Shown piece by piece: positions 23,889 to 33,360 of a DNA stretch of 64,000 nt. The stretch spans positions 186,001 through 250,000 of the forward strand of contig JAQVCW010000001.1 of NCBI GenBank assembly GCA_028689585.1, read 5' to 3'. Source of the stretch: Lachnospiraceae bacterium. Lineage in GTDB: Bacteria > Bacillota > Clostridia > Lachnospirales > Lachnospiraceae. Below the pieces are notes generated by a model. The model was not told the origin of the DNA and did not search any database. It saw nothing but the letters and a program-made list of their open reading frames with translations. A program made the position numbers and the translations under genes. How positions within the stretch are numbered: the first letter of the stretch is position 1; the number at the start of each line of letters is the position of its first letter.

Positions 23889-26834
23889 TTAAACTTTGGC
23901 TTCTCGTTTTCTTTTTTTCATAATGCAAAGTACCACCAGTGCACCGAAACCTACCGTTCCTGCTCCGCTCACACCGATCAATGCATATATCACTGTCTGC
24001 CACCATGGTGTTATATTCACAAATTGCTGCGAAGTAGATATTCCGTTCATAACCGCACTGTAATTACTTAAAACATATAGAATACGATGGACACTCTCAC
24101 GAATGCGATTCGCAAATGTCGCACTGGCTTTATATTCATTCAATGCGCTCTCGCTGCCAGATCCTAAATAAAGATCTGTTCCATTCATAAATCCATCTAC
24201 ATAGGTCATAAACAGCGCCGCATTCGACGAGGCCATATCCGTAATCACATAACCGTCAAATCCGAACTCCCCCCTTAAAATACTTTGAACGAGATTTTCG
24301 CTGGCACTGGTCCACAGTGCACCTGCTCTATTGAAAGAGCTCATAACCGCATGGGCATTGCCACGAGATGGATTTACCGCATATTCCCATGGGCGTAAAT
24401 AGATTTCACGGGCCGCCTGCTCATTCAGCCAGATACAGATCCCGTTTCGCTGAGCTTCTTCATCATTAAAAATAAAATGCTTTACATGGGCGATCACACC
24501 GTTTTCCTGTACTCCCGTGATCTCAGATTCACACATCAGTCCTGTTAGCAACGGATCCTCTGAAAAATATTCATTTGTTCTTCCGCCATAAGGGCTTCTG
24601 TGAATATTAATCCCTGGTAAATATAACCCCTGAATATTATTGAGTCGCGCATCCTCACCTAAAGCATCACCAATCCTTCCAGCCAGTTCTGTATTGAAAC
24701 TGGATGCCCAGATGCCTTCACTTGGGAAAGAAATTCCTGTAGCGCTGCCAACAACGCCAGTAGGTCCATCCTGCTCATAAGTACTTCCGATGCCAACTGA
24801 TCCTATGGAATGAGTACTAAAAGAACCATCTGAAACCAGAAGTGCCTGTTCTGAAAACGTCATCTGATCTAACAGCTGCTCCCACTTCTCACTGCTATAT
24901 TCTTCACCGCGGAGCATAGCCACCATAAGCCCGGAACCTTCACTGTATTTCGGGGCGGTCATACTTTCATCCTCCACAATCTCTTTATTGCTTCCCAGAT
25001 CAGCCAGCAATTCAGCCCCTGCTGTCAACTGCACCGCTTCTGCAGGCCAGGTACCCTCCCAGTCACTTCTGGAGACATATGTTACCTGAGCGTCTTCGTT
25101 TCCGGAGTATTTATTTATATCTGCAAAGTCTAATTGATTCGTGATCGCTTCTCCCGTCTCAGCGGACACTGCATAGGTGGTATCATCCAATTCAGCCTGT
25201 TCCAGGGCTATTGCAGCCATTTCCTTTTGACCATCGGCATCCATACCATCTGACTCTCCATAGCCCTTCAGTGCAAGAATATTGTTCAATGCATTATGGG
25301 AATCTGTTCCAACAGCCAGATAGTAGTTACCCGCATCCAGAATGTACGTTCCACAGCCTTCTGCATCATAGGATTTAAAGCTGCTGCGTTCTACCGTAAC
25401 TGTTACCTTCTCACTTTCACCTGGTGCCAATAATCCAGTTTTTGCAAAACCGCCCAGTTCAACGGATGCTTTTTCAACACCATTTACCTGATCATATTCC
25501 GTATAGGGTTTCTGTAAATAGACCTGAACAACTTCTTTTCCAGAATAAGTATTTCCTGTATTAGTTACTGTAATACTCACATCATAATCGCCATTTTTAT
25601 TTTCTGTTACAGACATATCAGAATACTGGAACGTCGTATAAGATAAGCCGTATCCAAAAGGATACGCAACCTCATCATCGTATATGTAGTTTCCCACACC
25701 ATCCGCCTTCAATATGGTGTCTTCATAGCGGGTTTCGTAATATCGGTATCCTACATAGATTCCTTCCTGATAAATCCCATAGTACATCTGTGTACTATTC
25801 AGTTCTAACTCTTCACTATTTGTATATTCCTGATTAAAAACACCATTTTGATTTAACATCCAGGATGCCATAGCCGGCGAAGAAAAATTATCGTTCACAT
25901 ATGTATCAGATAACCGTCCAGATGGCACAATATTGCCTACCAGTACATCTGCCACAGCATTTACACCAGCACATCCAACATTTCCAATCCACATACAGGC
26001 ATCAATTCCATACTTTTCATCATCAATAAAATCCGCACGCAAAGCTAAAGCAGTATTTAACAGAACCACAATAGATTTAATAGTCCCCTTCTCTTTACAT
26101 TCTTCCAAATGTGTGAGCACATCCAGTTCTTCTTCTGAAAGAGTCAGATAACTGCCATCCGTTCCATCACTCTCAGCGGTAGAAATATCCATTCCCTCTC
26201 CGCTGCTCCGACTTATCACCACGATAGCCGCATCGGAATAATCAGCAAAGGAAGCCTCCACGTCACTGTAAGTACTCCACGGTGCAGCATTCGCCGAATA
26301 TACCTGCATACCCAGATCGCGGTTCAGCTTTTTTTTGGGGGTATACTCAGACCCTTCCCCTTCGCTGTAAAAATCCCATAATTCAGGATTTACTGTCAGC
26401 TGCACATCATCACCTTCCAGCGCATCTCTTAAGGTACTGTATCCGGAGATATCCGCTGCGGAAGAGCCAGAAGTAGAATAATTTAAATTAACAGATCCAT
26501 TTAAAAAACAGCTGACTTTTCCTCCCTTAGTGAGCGGAAGCACATTGTTTTCATTCTTCAGCAGCACAATTCCTTCGCCCTCCGCCTCTTCTACGACAGA
26601 AAATCCATAGTCTTTTACCTCATCAGATGTAGTATAGGTCGTCGGATACTCAATCACTTCAGATGTACTGTTTTCGTCCTCAATTATTTTATATGTAGTG
26701 CATTTGAGAGTAGAATTAATCAGAGAACCATTTGCATTTGCCAATTCATTTCCCACGATTAATACAACCAGCAAGGTGGAAAAAACTACTGTCATGCTGC
26801 GAGAAAATGCCCCCATATTCCTTTTCTTCTTCAT
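23889..26834 (-). CDS. Membrane-anchored GH3 beta-glycosidase with reversed domain order
   Basis: 981 residues. An N-terminal hydrophobic signal (MTVVFSTLLVVLIVGNELANA) and a C-terminal transmembrane helix (about 940-965) with a KKRKR tail, so it is tethered outside at both ends. The GH3 modules come in the order C-domain (EGIVLLKNENNVLPL at about 90), fibronectin III-like (about 420-515), then the catalytic TIM barrel last (about 640-930), with nucleophile Asp about 866 in GYVITDMASS. This permuted order is known from Ruminococcus and Butyrivibrio beta-glucosidases. The substrate is unknown. It overlaps the upstream membrane-protein gene by four bases (ATGA). Confidence 0.88.
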   Translation of the reverse strand: MKKKRNMGAFSRSMTVVFSTLLVVLIVGNELANANGSLINSTLKCTTYKIIEDENSTSEVIEYPTTYTTSDEVKDYGFSVVEEAEGEGIVLLKNENNVLPLTKGGKVSCFLNGSVNLNYSTSGSSAADISGYSTLRDALEGDDVQLTVNPELWDFYSEGEGSEYTPKKKLNRDLGMQVYSANAAPWSTYSDVEASFADYSDAAIVVISRSSGEGMDISTAESDGTDGSYLTLSEEELDVLTHLEECKEKGTIKSIVVLLNTALALRADFIDDEKYGIDACMWIGNVGCAGVNAVADVLVGNIVPSGRLSDTYVNDNFSSPAMASWMLNQNGVFNQEYTNSEELELNSTQMYYGIYQEGIYVGYRYYETRYEDTILKADGVGNYIYDDEVAYPFGYGLSYTTFQYSDMSVTENKNGDYDVSITVTNTGNTYSGKEVVQVYLQKPYTEYDQVNGVEKASVELGGFAKTGLLAPGESEKVTVTVERSSFKSYDAEGCGTYILDAGNYYLAVGTDSHNALNNILALKGYGESDGMDADGQKEMAAIALEQAELDDTTYAVSAETGEAITNQLDFADINKYSGNEDAQVTYVSRSDWEGTWPAEAVQLTAGAELLADLGSNKEIVEDESMTAPKYSEGSGLMVAMLRGEEYSSEKWEQLLDQMTFSEQALLVSDGSFSTHSIGSVGIGSTYEQDGPTGVVGSATGISFPSEGIWASSFNTELAGRIGDALGEDARLNNIQGLYLPGINIHRSPYGGRTNEYFSEDPLLTGLMCESEITGVQENGVIAHVKHFIFNDEEAQRNGICIWLNEQAAREIYLRPWEYAVNPSRGNAHAVMSSFNRAGALWTSASENLVQSILRGEFGFDGYVITDMASSNAALFMTYVDGFMNGTDLYLGSGSESALNEYKASATFANRIRESVHRILYVLSNYSAVMNGISTSQQFVNITPWWQTVIYALIGVSGAGTVGFGALVVLCIMKKRKREAKV

Positions 26835-27298
26835 GCCTCCTCACTCCCTTTTTCCTGTTTTTTAATTTCTTTGCTGAATACAGACGGATTCCTCATAGCA
26901 GAAACCAGTGCCATAGCCCATGCAGCCAGACCGACAAGCACAAGCACTATGAATGATATAGAAAATCTGGAACCATCTATAGCCACAAATACATTTGCGA
27001 TATAATTAATCTGGCTCGTTAAAAACTCCAGCCATGCATATAATCCGCAAAGATATGCCCCATAAGTCAGGGCCTTATTTTTCCAAATAATTAATATGCC
27101 GCAGATTACTACTGCTGCAATCCAGCCCCCCAATGCCTTGCCTGAAAGCGTGGGAGCAAATTCATTCTTTCCATATGCCCTGTAAATAAAAATCTCAGCC
27201 AGAAATAATACACAGGCAAAGATCAGTGGTACAAAACCTTTTACATCTGCCCGTCTTCTGAAATTCAAATTTTCCATTTTTTCATCACTCTCTTCCAT
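26831..27298 (-). CDS. Small four-helix membrane protein of the GH3 locus
   Basis: 155 residues with four predicted transmembrane helices (about 22-42, 58-75, 80-105 and 118-140) and a charged C-terminal tail. No named family recognised. Translationally coupled to GH3-A, which suggests a membrane partner, perhaps a scaffold or transport accessory for products of the enzyme. The start may be ATG 27298 or the internal ATG at 27277; neither has a strong ribosome site. Confidence 0.6.
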   Translation of the reverse strand: MEESDEKMENLNFRRRADVKGFVPLIFACVLFLAEIFIYRAYGKNEFAPTLSGKALGGWIAAVVICGILIIWKNKALTYGAYLCGLYAWLEFLTSQINYIANVFVAIDGSRFSISFIVLVLVGLAAWAMALVSAMRNPSVFSKEIKKQEKGSEEA

Positions 27299-27315
27299 AA
27301 ATAAAATAATACATT

Positions 27316-27356
27316 TTTAAAAAAGCGCGGCGGCGCAGTTCTCCGTCGCGCTTTTA
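27316..27356 (-). terminator. Terminator after the CBM-like gene
   Basis: GCGCGACGG / CCGCCGCGC stem (one mismatch) with A/T extensions, followed on the minus strand by TTTTTT. Read-through could serve the next two genes, because no promoter is clear after it. Confidence 0.75.
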
Positions 27357-27374
27357 CAACTGCATAGCTTTTTC

Positions 27375-28214
27375 TTATTTAATATTATCCAATACCGGAT
27401 CCCATGTAAGTTCCGCTGATGTATAGAGATATATACAGTCAACCATCGGTGCCTTTGCCTCCATTGTAGCTCCGCTCATGTGTTCGTCATTATTTGTTAC
27501 CAGTTCAATCACATTCACGCCCTCATTCAGAGAAATATTATTAGCAACCACATGTTGTGTAAATGGCCGTTTTGTGTTCTCGCCGTCTTCCGTGACCGCA
27601 TACGCACCCGTCAGTTCAGCTTCCACATTATATTCCTCACCATTGACTACAGCCAAATACTCATCTCCGGTAAAAATCATATCATCAAACTCTGCAGACA
27701 AGTTTAAAACCATTGTTACATCTTCCACATCTCGATCTGATGTAATTTCAAAGCTCAGATACGCACCATCGTAATACAGACAAGACACATAATAACCATT
27801 GCTTGCACCTGCATCACTCTTATCCTTCATGATCAGTCCTGTACCGCTGGTGTTTCCCGAATATCCCTGTCCCGGTACACCATCCAGATTTACGTACTCC
27901 GCTTCAAAAACAAAAGAATTTTTCCACGATGCATAAATATCCACGTCTTCATTTACCCGATCATTAAAGTTGAACTTTTCTGAACAGTCCGCATCCGTAT
28001 ACCAGCCACTAAATACCTTGTCCTCCAGAACAGGAGCTTCTGGCTCTTCCACCCATTCACCAAGGTTAAAACTGTTCTCTGCATATACTTCTGTGTTATC
28101 CTCTGCATTCATATAAAAAACAGCAGTTCCTTTCTCTTCCGCCATGGCTGTCATCCCTGACATTGTCAACAATGCGCCTGCCACGAGAACGGCAATTCCT
28201 AATTTTTTCTTCAT
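27375..28214 (-). CDS. Secreted carbohydrate-binding-module-like protein with InlB-type repeat
   Basis: 279 residues from ATG 28214 (GGAGGAAG just upstream), with a signal peptide ending at AMA-E near residue 26. One InlB/Listeria-Bacteroides repeat (VFSGWYTDADCSEKFNF) is followed by a beta-sandwich beginning FEAEYVNLDG, the start pattern of CBM6/CBM35-type modules that bind sugars with calcium. No catalytic domain is seen. It follows GH3-B by about 50 bases, so it is probably a secreted sugar-binding partner of the enzymes. Confidence 0.7.
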   Translation of the reverse strand: MKKKLGIAVLVAGALLTMSGMTAMAEEKGTAVFYMNAEDNTEVYAENSFNLGEWVEEPEAPVLEDKVFSGWYTDADCSEKFNFNDRVNEDVDIYASWKNSFVFEAEYVNLDGVPGQGYSGNTSGTGLIMKDKSDAGASNGYYVSCLYYDGAYLSFEITSDRDVEDVTMVLNLSAEFDDMIFTGDEYLAVVNGEEYNVEAELTGAYAVTEDGENTKRPFTQHVVANNISLNEGVNVIELVTNNDEHMSGATMEAKAPMVDCIYLYTSAELTWDPVLDNIK

Positions 28215-28235
28215 GTCTTCCTCCGTCAAATTGTT

Positions 28236-28264
28236 TCTTCTACATCCATTCTTCTACATCCATT
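28236..28264. repeat. 14-bp tandem duplication between GH3-B and CBM genes
   Basis: TTCTACATCCAT-type unit occurs twice in a row next to the GH3-B stop. Probably slippage; no role seen. Confidence 0.7.
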
Positions 28265-31200
28265 ATTCTCCAACTACAATCGTTCCTGTGTAAGTGTACA
28301 CGGAAGAGGTCTCTTCTGCTGCTCCCGGCCCCGGGAACTGATTCTCTGCCTGTTTGCTGGCATTAACAGCTACTGTAAAGTCATAAGTGCCTGCTTCAGC
28401 CGGAGTACCAGTGATGGTTCCATCCTCATTCAAAGTTACCCCCTCTGGCAAAGCGCCCTCTTCAAGAGCATAGGTAACAGAAGTATATCCGGCATCAACA
28501 CTAACCGTATCTGACACAATTGCAGAACGCATAACGCTTCCTGCTGTCAAGCCGTCCAAAGCATCTCCTTCTGTGGTAAATGCAGAAACCACATTCATGG
28601 TAAAAGATGCACTCCGCTGTACCCACTGATCGATTGCAGCAGTTACTTCAAAGCTATAAGAACCAGCTTTTACCGGTGCACCTGTCACTGAGCCATCCGT
28701 TCCAAGTGTAACTCCCTCAGGTAATTCACCATCCGTAACAGTATAAGCTGCGGTTGAAGTTCCAAGTACATCCGCTGAAAATGCTACCGTGTCTGCTTCT
28801 TCTGCTGCCTGTGTACCTTCTAATGCTTTTCCTTCCAAAGATACCAAAGTGAAGCCATTTTCATTCGCCGTACTGTTCGCTTCTTCTGCCAGCAGACAGA
28901 TTGCAAACTGACGAATGTAATAATACTGTACATCATTCTGAACATCGTCCACGGCTACAGCACCTTTGCCATCGCGTAAAGATGCATCCCACAGACCAGA
29001 GACAGTAGTGGAACCGCCCAGGCTCAACTGAATACAACCGGTACGAACCATATAGTCACCTGTGGTACAAGATGCCACACCCATGTAGCCGTCAGTCAAA
29101 AATACACCATTCCAATCCCACTGTTCATCAGCCAAACGAACTAAGAAGTCATAGTTAACCGCTGTAGGAATACCGCTGATACGCGCAAATGCACACATAG
29201 CTGCTGCAGCTCCGCCTTCCTGCATAGCCATCTGAAATACTTTCAGATTGTTTTCACGCATTGCCTGCTCAGAAATAAAGGAATTATTATTCATTCCATC
29301 ACGGCTGGTTTCCTGATCATTTAATGCAAAATGTTTTATATAAACCTTTAGTCCTCTTGCTTCTGCTCCGGAAACTACTGCTGCAGCGATATAGCCGCCC
29401 TGGATTCCATCCTGTGAATAGTATTCATTATTACGTCCGGAGAATGGTGAGCGATGAGTATCCATACCTGGGCCCCACCAGCCGTTTACACCTTTGTACA
29501 TAGCCATATCGCCAACAATAATACCCTGCTTACGAGCTAATTCCACATTCCAGGTAGAAGCAACTGTAGATTCATCACACCAGGAATGAGTATTTGATAA
29601 ATTATTGGGGGAATCTGCTTCAACCCCAGCCACCTTACCAATAGATGGGATTTCGGCTGTGCTGTGTCCGCCAGTTTCAACAATTGTAATAAGTTCTTCA
29701 AATGACAGCTGGTTCATGAAAATCTGCCATGCCTCATTCGCTGTCTTTCCCTCGAATGCAGCAACTGCTGTGTAATGTTCTGATGCAGGATCCGTAGTCT
29801 GCAGCGTAAAGCTGTCATCATATGGATCAATACCGGCCATATCTGCAAGAAGGATTTCATTTACCTCTGCAGTTGTACCTGCCTGTGTCCAGTCATCCGG
29901 TATTTCTACATTCGACCAGGCCTGTCCTTCATCCGAATAAGTATAATCCGTTTGTTTGCTCTGGCTTTCATTCCAGCCAAAGGTGTTCCAGTAATTCCAG
30001 TTTGCAATCACATCATCTTTTACTGTCAAATCACCGGTTGTAGGTGATGTTGGAAAAGTCCCGTCTAAATCTGCACGGCTCATCACTGTCATAGAGGATG
30101 TACCATCTGCAGACAAAGCTGGCGTCCTAATGGATTCACTGTATAATTCATATTCACCTTCTGCAGCATCACAATATTCTTCAATTGGGGTTGAAAACAA
30201 ATTATCAACTACGTTGTGACTATAATCATCTAATGCAAGCAGCGCCCCATCTGTCAGCATAAATTTCTGCTCATCATAGCTGTCAGAAGTATCACTGATA
30301 TCTGTTGCCAGATCAAAATGAGAGGTGGACATCGCATGAACAGTATATTCACCGCTCTCAAGTACATAGCCGCCATTTTCTGCCAGTCCGCTCTTATTGG
30401 TATAATCATAAGATGCAAAGTCCTGCACATGAATGGAAACCATGACCGTTTCAGTCTTGCCAGGTTCCAGTAAACTGCTCTTTGCATATCCTGCCAGAGT
30501 CATGTAAGATTTCTCCACACCCCCCTGTGAATAAGGAGCCGTCATATATAATTCCACAACCTGCTTGCCTGCCACATCACCCGTATTAGTTACATCAACG
30601 GGAATGTAGAGTGTCTCAACCTGAGCGGGACTATTTTCAGATGATGCAAACAAACTTTGATTCACCGACTCACCAAGGGACTGAGTACATTCCGCATCTG
30701 TGTATACACCCTGAATATTCATGCTGAAATTGGTGTATGACAGACCTGAGCCAAAGGGATACAAGACATTCTTTGCATACCAGGCATTTGCTGCGGCAAT
30801 TTTTTCTTCCTCCGATGCTCCTTCCGGAGCTGAAGCTGCAGTATTGCCAAGGTAAGTTTCATAATAGTAAGTTTCATAATAACGATAACCCAGATAAATA
30901 TCTTCCTCATAATCCACCATATAATATCCAGGATCTGTAGGTCCTGTCTGACCTTCACCTGTAGGCTCTCCGTCCTCGTTACATATTATATTGGAAGATC
31001 CTGTCTGTTCATTATTACCGAAATTATACCAGGTAGGATCAGATGTGAAATCTACAGTCCACTCATCCACCAAACGTCCCGAAGGATTCACTTCGCCGCT
31101 GAGAATTTCGCCTACTGCTACATGTCCAGTCTCTCCCGGACGTTCCATCTGCAGAATTGCATTAATATTTTCATCCTGTTCCAGATTATACATTTCCATA

Positions 31201-31928
31201 GCATTCGCCGTATTCAGAACAACAATTACTTTGTCAAACTTTGACTCCACATATTTCAGCAGCATCTCTTCCGAGTCCGTCAGCTGTTGATAATGCTTAT
31301 ATTCCGTATCGCTTTCTGCATCATATGTAAACTGTTCATCCTCCCAGGATCCAGTCGCCAGCGCCTTATGAGTAAATGCAGCTTCCTCATCACCATACAA
31401 ATTATCTTCTTCCTCATTTAAAACCCGGGCAGTATCACTCCCTTCTCCAGCTGCTCTGGTAAATACCACAACGGCTGCACCATCATAAACCTTAAGAGAT
31501 TCTTCCACCTCCCGGTCAAAATCATAGGTCTCATTACCGATTTCTGTGCCCTCGGCTCCATAATAACGCACCAACGCTGGATTCACATTAAATCCGGCCA
31601 ATTCCAGGCTGTCTGCAATCGTACCACTGGCATTGGTTGCATCTTCTCGTACACTAATCAAAGAATCAGATCCTGCACCAAACACGCTAATCCACTCATC
31701 ACCAGTTAACGGCAATGTTCCATCATTCTTTAGCAGTACATTACCTTCCCGCGAAAGGTCTTTGTTCAGTTCATCTGCAGCCGCTTCTGCTTCCTCATAG
31801 GAAGAATAATCATTAAAATACTTGCCATCCTCCATTGTCCCTGCCATAGTTGTCACTGTTGGTAATGCACACATAGCTCCACTTAGTGCAAACGCAGTCA
31901 GACAACGGCCAATTTTTTTTGTTCTCAT
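28263..31928 (-). CDS. Secreted GH3 beta-glycosidase with two Ig-like domains
   Basis: 1221 residues from ATG 31928 (GGAGAAAAGGGT upstream); the longer frame only adds an unlikely basic leader. The signal peptide ends near TMAG. GH3 modules are permuted as in the neighbour: C-domain motif EGNVLLKNDGTLPL near residue 60, FN3-like region (VDVTNTGDVAGKQVVELYM) near 455, and the catalytic barrel last, with nucleophile Asp about 946 in GVFLTDGYMG and HSPFSGRNNEYYS near 850. Two putative Ig (He_PIG) repeats, ELPEGVTLGTDGSVTGAP and ALPEGVTLNEDGTITGTP, follow at the C-terminus. No anchor is seen, so it is secreted. Its promoter carries a candidate LytTR site. Confidence 0.88.
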   Translation of the reverse strand: MRTKKIGRCLTAFALSGAMCALPTVTTMAGTMEDGKYFNDYSSYEEAEAAADELNKDLSREGNVLLKNDGTLPLTGDEWISVFGAGSDSLISVREDATNASGTIADSLELAGFNVNPALVRYYGAEGTEIGNETYDFDREVEESLKVYDGAAVVVFTRAAGEGSDTARVLNEEEDNLYGDEEAAFTHKALATGSWEDEQFTYDAESDTEYKHYQQLTDSEEMLLKYVESKFDKVIVVLNTANAMEMYNLEQDENINAILQMERPGETGHVAVGEILSGEVNPSGRLVDEWTVDFTSDPTWYNFGNNEQTGSSNIICNEDGEPTGEGQTGPTDPGYYMVDYEEDIYLGYRYYETYYYETYLGNTAASAPEGASEEEKIAAANAWYAKNVLYPFGSGLSYTNFSMNIQGVYTDAECTQSLGESVNQSLFASSENSPAQVETLYIPVDVTNTGDVAGKQVVELYMTAPYSQGGVEKSYMTLAGYAKSSLLEPGKTETVMVSIHVQDFASYDYTNKSGLAENGGYVLESGEYTVHAMSTSHFDLATDISDTSDSYDEQKFMLTDGALLALDDYSHNVVDNLFSTPIEEYCDAAEGEYELYSESIRTPALSADGTSSMTVMSRADLDGTFPTSPTTGDLTVKDDVIANWNYWNTFGWNESQSKQTDYTYSDEGQAWSNVEIPDDWTQAGTTAEVNEILLADMAGIDPYDDSFTLQTTDPASEHYTAVAAFEGKTANEAWQIFMNQLSFEELITIVETGGHSTAEIPSIGKVAGVEADSPNNLSNTHSWCDESTVASTWNVELARKQGIIVGDMAMYKGVNGWWGPGMDTHRSPFSGRNNEYYSQDGIQGGYIAAAVVSGAEARGLKVYIKHFALNDQETSRDGMNNNSFISEQAMRENNLKVFQMAMQEGGAAAAMCAFARISGIPTAVNYDFLVRLADEQWDWNGVFLTDGYMGVASCTTGDYMVRTGCIQLSLGGSTTVSGLWDASLRDGKGAVAVDDVQNDVQYYYIRQFAICLLAEEANSTANENGFTLVSLEGKALEGTQAAEEADTVAFSADVLGTSTAAYTVTDGELPEGVTLGTDGSVTGAPVKAGSYSFEVTAAIDQWVQRSASFTMNVVSAFTTEGDALDGLTAGSVMRSAIVSDTVSVDAGYTSVTYALEEGALPEGVTLNEDGTITGTPAEAGTYDFTVAVNASKQAENQFPGPGAAEETSSVYTYTGTIVVGE

Positions 31929-31975
31929 ACCCTTTTCTCCTTTCTTTGCCCGGTTTCCAAGCATTGTTGAGCTTT

Positions 31976-32037
31976 ATTATATATATCTTCATGAAGAAAA
32001 GAGATTTTTGTGAAAAACTACCTGTATTCTGTGAAAA
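31976..32037 (-). promoter_or_regulatory. GH3-B promoter with candidate LytTR direct repeats
   Basis: -10 TATAAT (31981-31976) without a consensus -35. Upstream are two TTTTCACA repeats (32037-32030 and 32016-32009) exactly 21 bases apart, centred near -42 and -63. LytTR regulators bind direct repeats spaced two helical turns. A TCTTCATGAAGA palindrome lies between the -10 and the repeats. Confidence 0.6.
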
Positions 32038-32050
32038 TTGGTAAAGTAAT

Positions 32051-32085
32051 ATAAAAAGACCACCAAATTTGGCAGTCTTTTTATA
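32051..32085. terminator. Terminator after the histidine kinase gene
   Basis: AAAAAGAC / GTCTTTTT stem with an inner CCA/TGG pairing. It gives T5 on the minus strand 11 bases after the kinase stop. Confidence 0.8.
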
Positions 32086-32095
32086 ATCATTCTAT

Positions 32096-33358
32096 TCAAT
32101 TTCGAATTGGGAGTATAATACCCACTCGAAAAATATTATCTTCCTGTGAAAATGTCAGATTTCCATCATATTTTTTAACCACATATTCTATTCCGCGTAT
32201 ACCCAAACCATGATTTTCTTTATCCGATTTCGTTGTTTGGATTATATCATCCTGCATATCTACAGGATATCTGCAGTAATTTTCAGCATCCAATAAGATC
32301 ATATCATGGCTGCGGACAATACGAAGATTAATAATACGCCTCTCTCGCTTCTCTTCTTTCATCTCGTTTTCAATAGCATTGTCTAAAATATTATTAATCA
32401 TAGAAAACAAATCCGCAGTTTCCATAAATCCCAACTGCTTTCCATCCACAATAAAGCTAAAACGGATATCATTGATTTCACACATCAATCCCTTCTCCAT
32501 CAACACTGCATCCAAAGTAGCATTACCTGTATTAGCCATTGTATCATAAATCTGCAACGTCCTCATGAATGGCCGAAGTTTCTCACCGTCTTTTTCTTCC
32601 ATCATCCGCTGTATGTCAGTCAGCTGATGACGAATATTATGAATTTTAAGGTTCATCATATCAAATGCCTGTTTTGACAGCTTATGCTGTTCATGCTGTT
32701 GATTAATAAGTAGTTCCAAAGTTTTATTTTCTTCATAAATTTTTGTTGAATAGGACATACTAAACTGAAGCATGAGACAGCAGCCGCAAAGCAGGAGATC
32801 ATATAGATTCGCATAAATCACTCCCCCCGCTTCTTTACTGCGAAGAGAATTTAACATAATACAAATAAATAAAAGTACCATTGATAAAAACACTTGCCTG
32901 TAATCTGCATTCCGATAAACGTATTCATTTTTGCGCAGTACTGCAAAGTAGAAAATCAAGCATAAAAACACCTGCAGCACCACACTAAACAATATAGCTG
33001 CTGTTTCATAATTGGTATTTTCAAGCAGCATCCTGCTTAAACAGAAAGAAATATGCTGAAGTGCATAACTGCAGGAGGATATAAAAATAACAGTCACAAC
33101 AGAAATTTTGTATGCAAACCATGCGAACAGTACAACCATAAAATAGGTAATAAAATAACTCAAAATGCTTTTTACCATTGAGTTAATAATCACAGGAAGC
33201 GTTATATACAAATCAAGCAGCAGCACACTAAACAACAGGCTGCCCATCACACGCAGCAGAAAATGACTCTTTCGTTCCACACCCATAAGGAATAACATTA
33301 CCGGCAAAATAAGCTGGAACAGGATAATTAACTGCGGCATAAATGTAAATGGTATCAT
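32096..33358 (-). CDS. GHKL sensor histidine kinase (AgrC-like)
   Basis: 420 residues. Six or seven hydrophobic segments in the first 200 residues, a coiled coil, the phosphoacceptor region with His in KIHNIRHQLTDIQRM, then a GHKL ATPase: N-box NNILDNAIENEM and G-box GLGIRGIEYVV. This is the HPK10 / AgrC arrangement, which senses peptides at the outer face. Starts three bases after the response-regulator stop, with GGAGG upstream. No peptide pheromone gene of AgrD type was found next to it. Confidence 0.9.
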   Translation of the reverse strand: MIPFTFMPQLIILFQLILPVMLFLMGVERKSHFLLRVMGSLLFSVLLLDLYITLPVIINSMVKSILSYFITYFMVVLFAWFAYKISVVTVIFISSCSYALQHISFCLSRMLLENTNYETAAILFSVVLQVFLCLIFYFAVLRKNEYVYRNADYRQVFLSMVLLFICIMLNSLRSKEAGGVIYANLYDLLLCGCCLMLQFSMSYSTKIYEENKTLELLINQQHEQHKLSKQAFDMMNLKIHNIRHQLTDIQRMMEEKDGEKLRPFMRTLQIYDTMANTGNATLDAVLMEKGLMCEINDIRFSFIVDGKQLGFMETADLFSMINNILDNAIENEMKEEKRERRIINLRIVRSHDMILLDAENYCRYPVDMQDDIIQTTKSDKENHGLGIRGIEYVVKKYDGNLTFSQEDNIFRVGIILPIRN

Positions 33359-33360
33359 AA

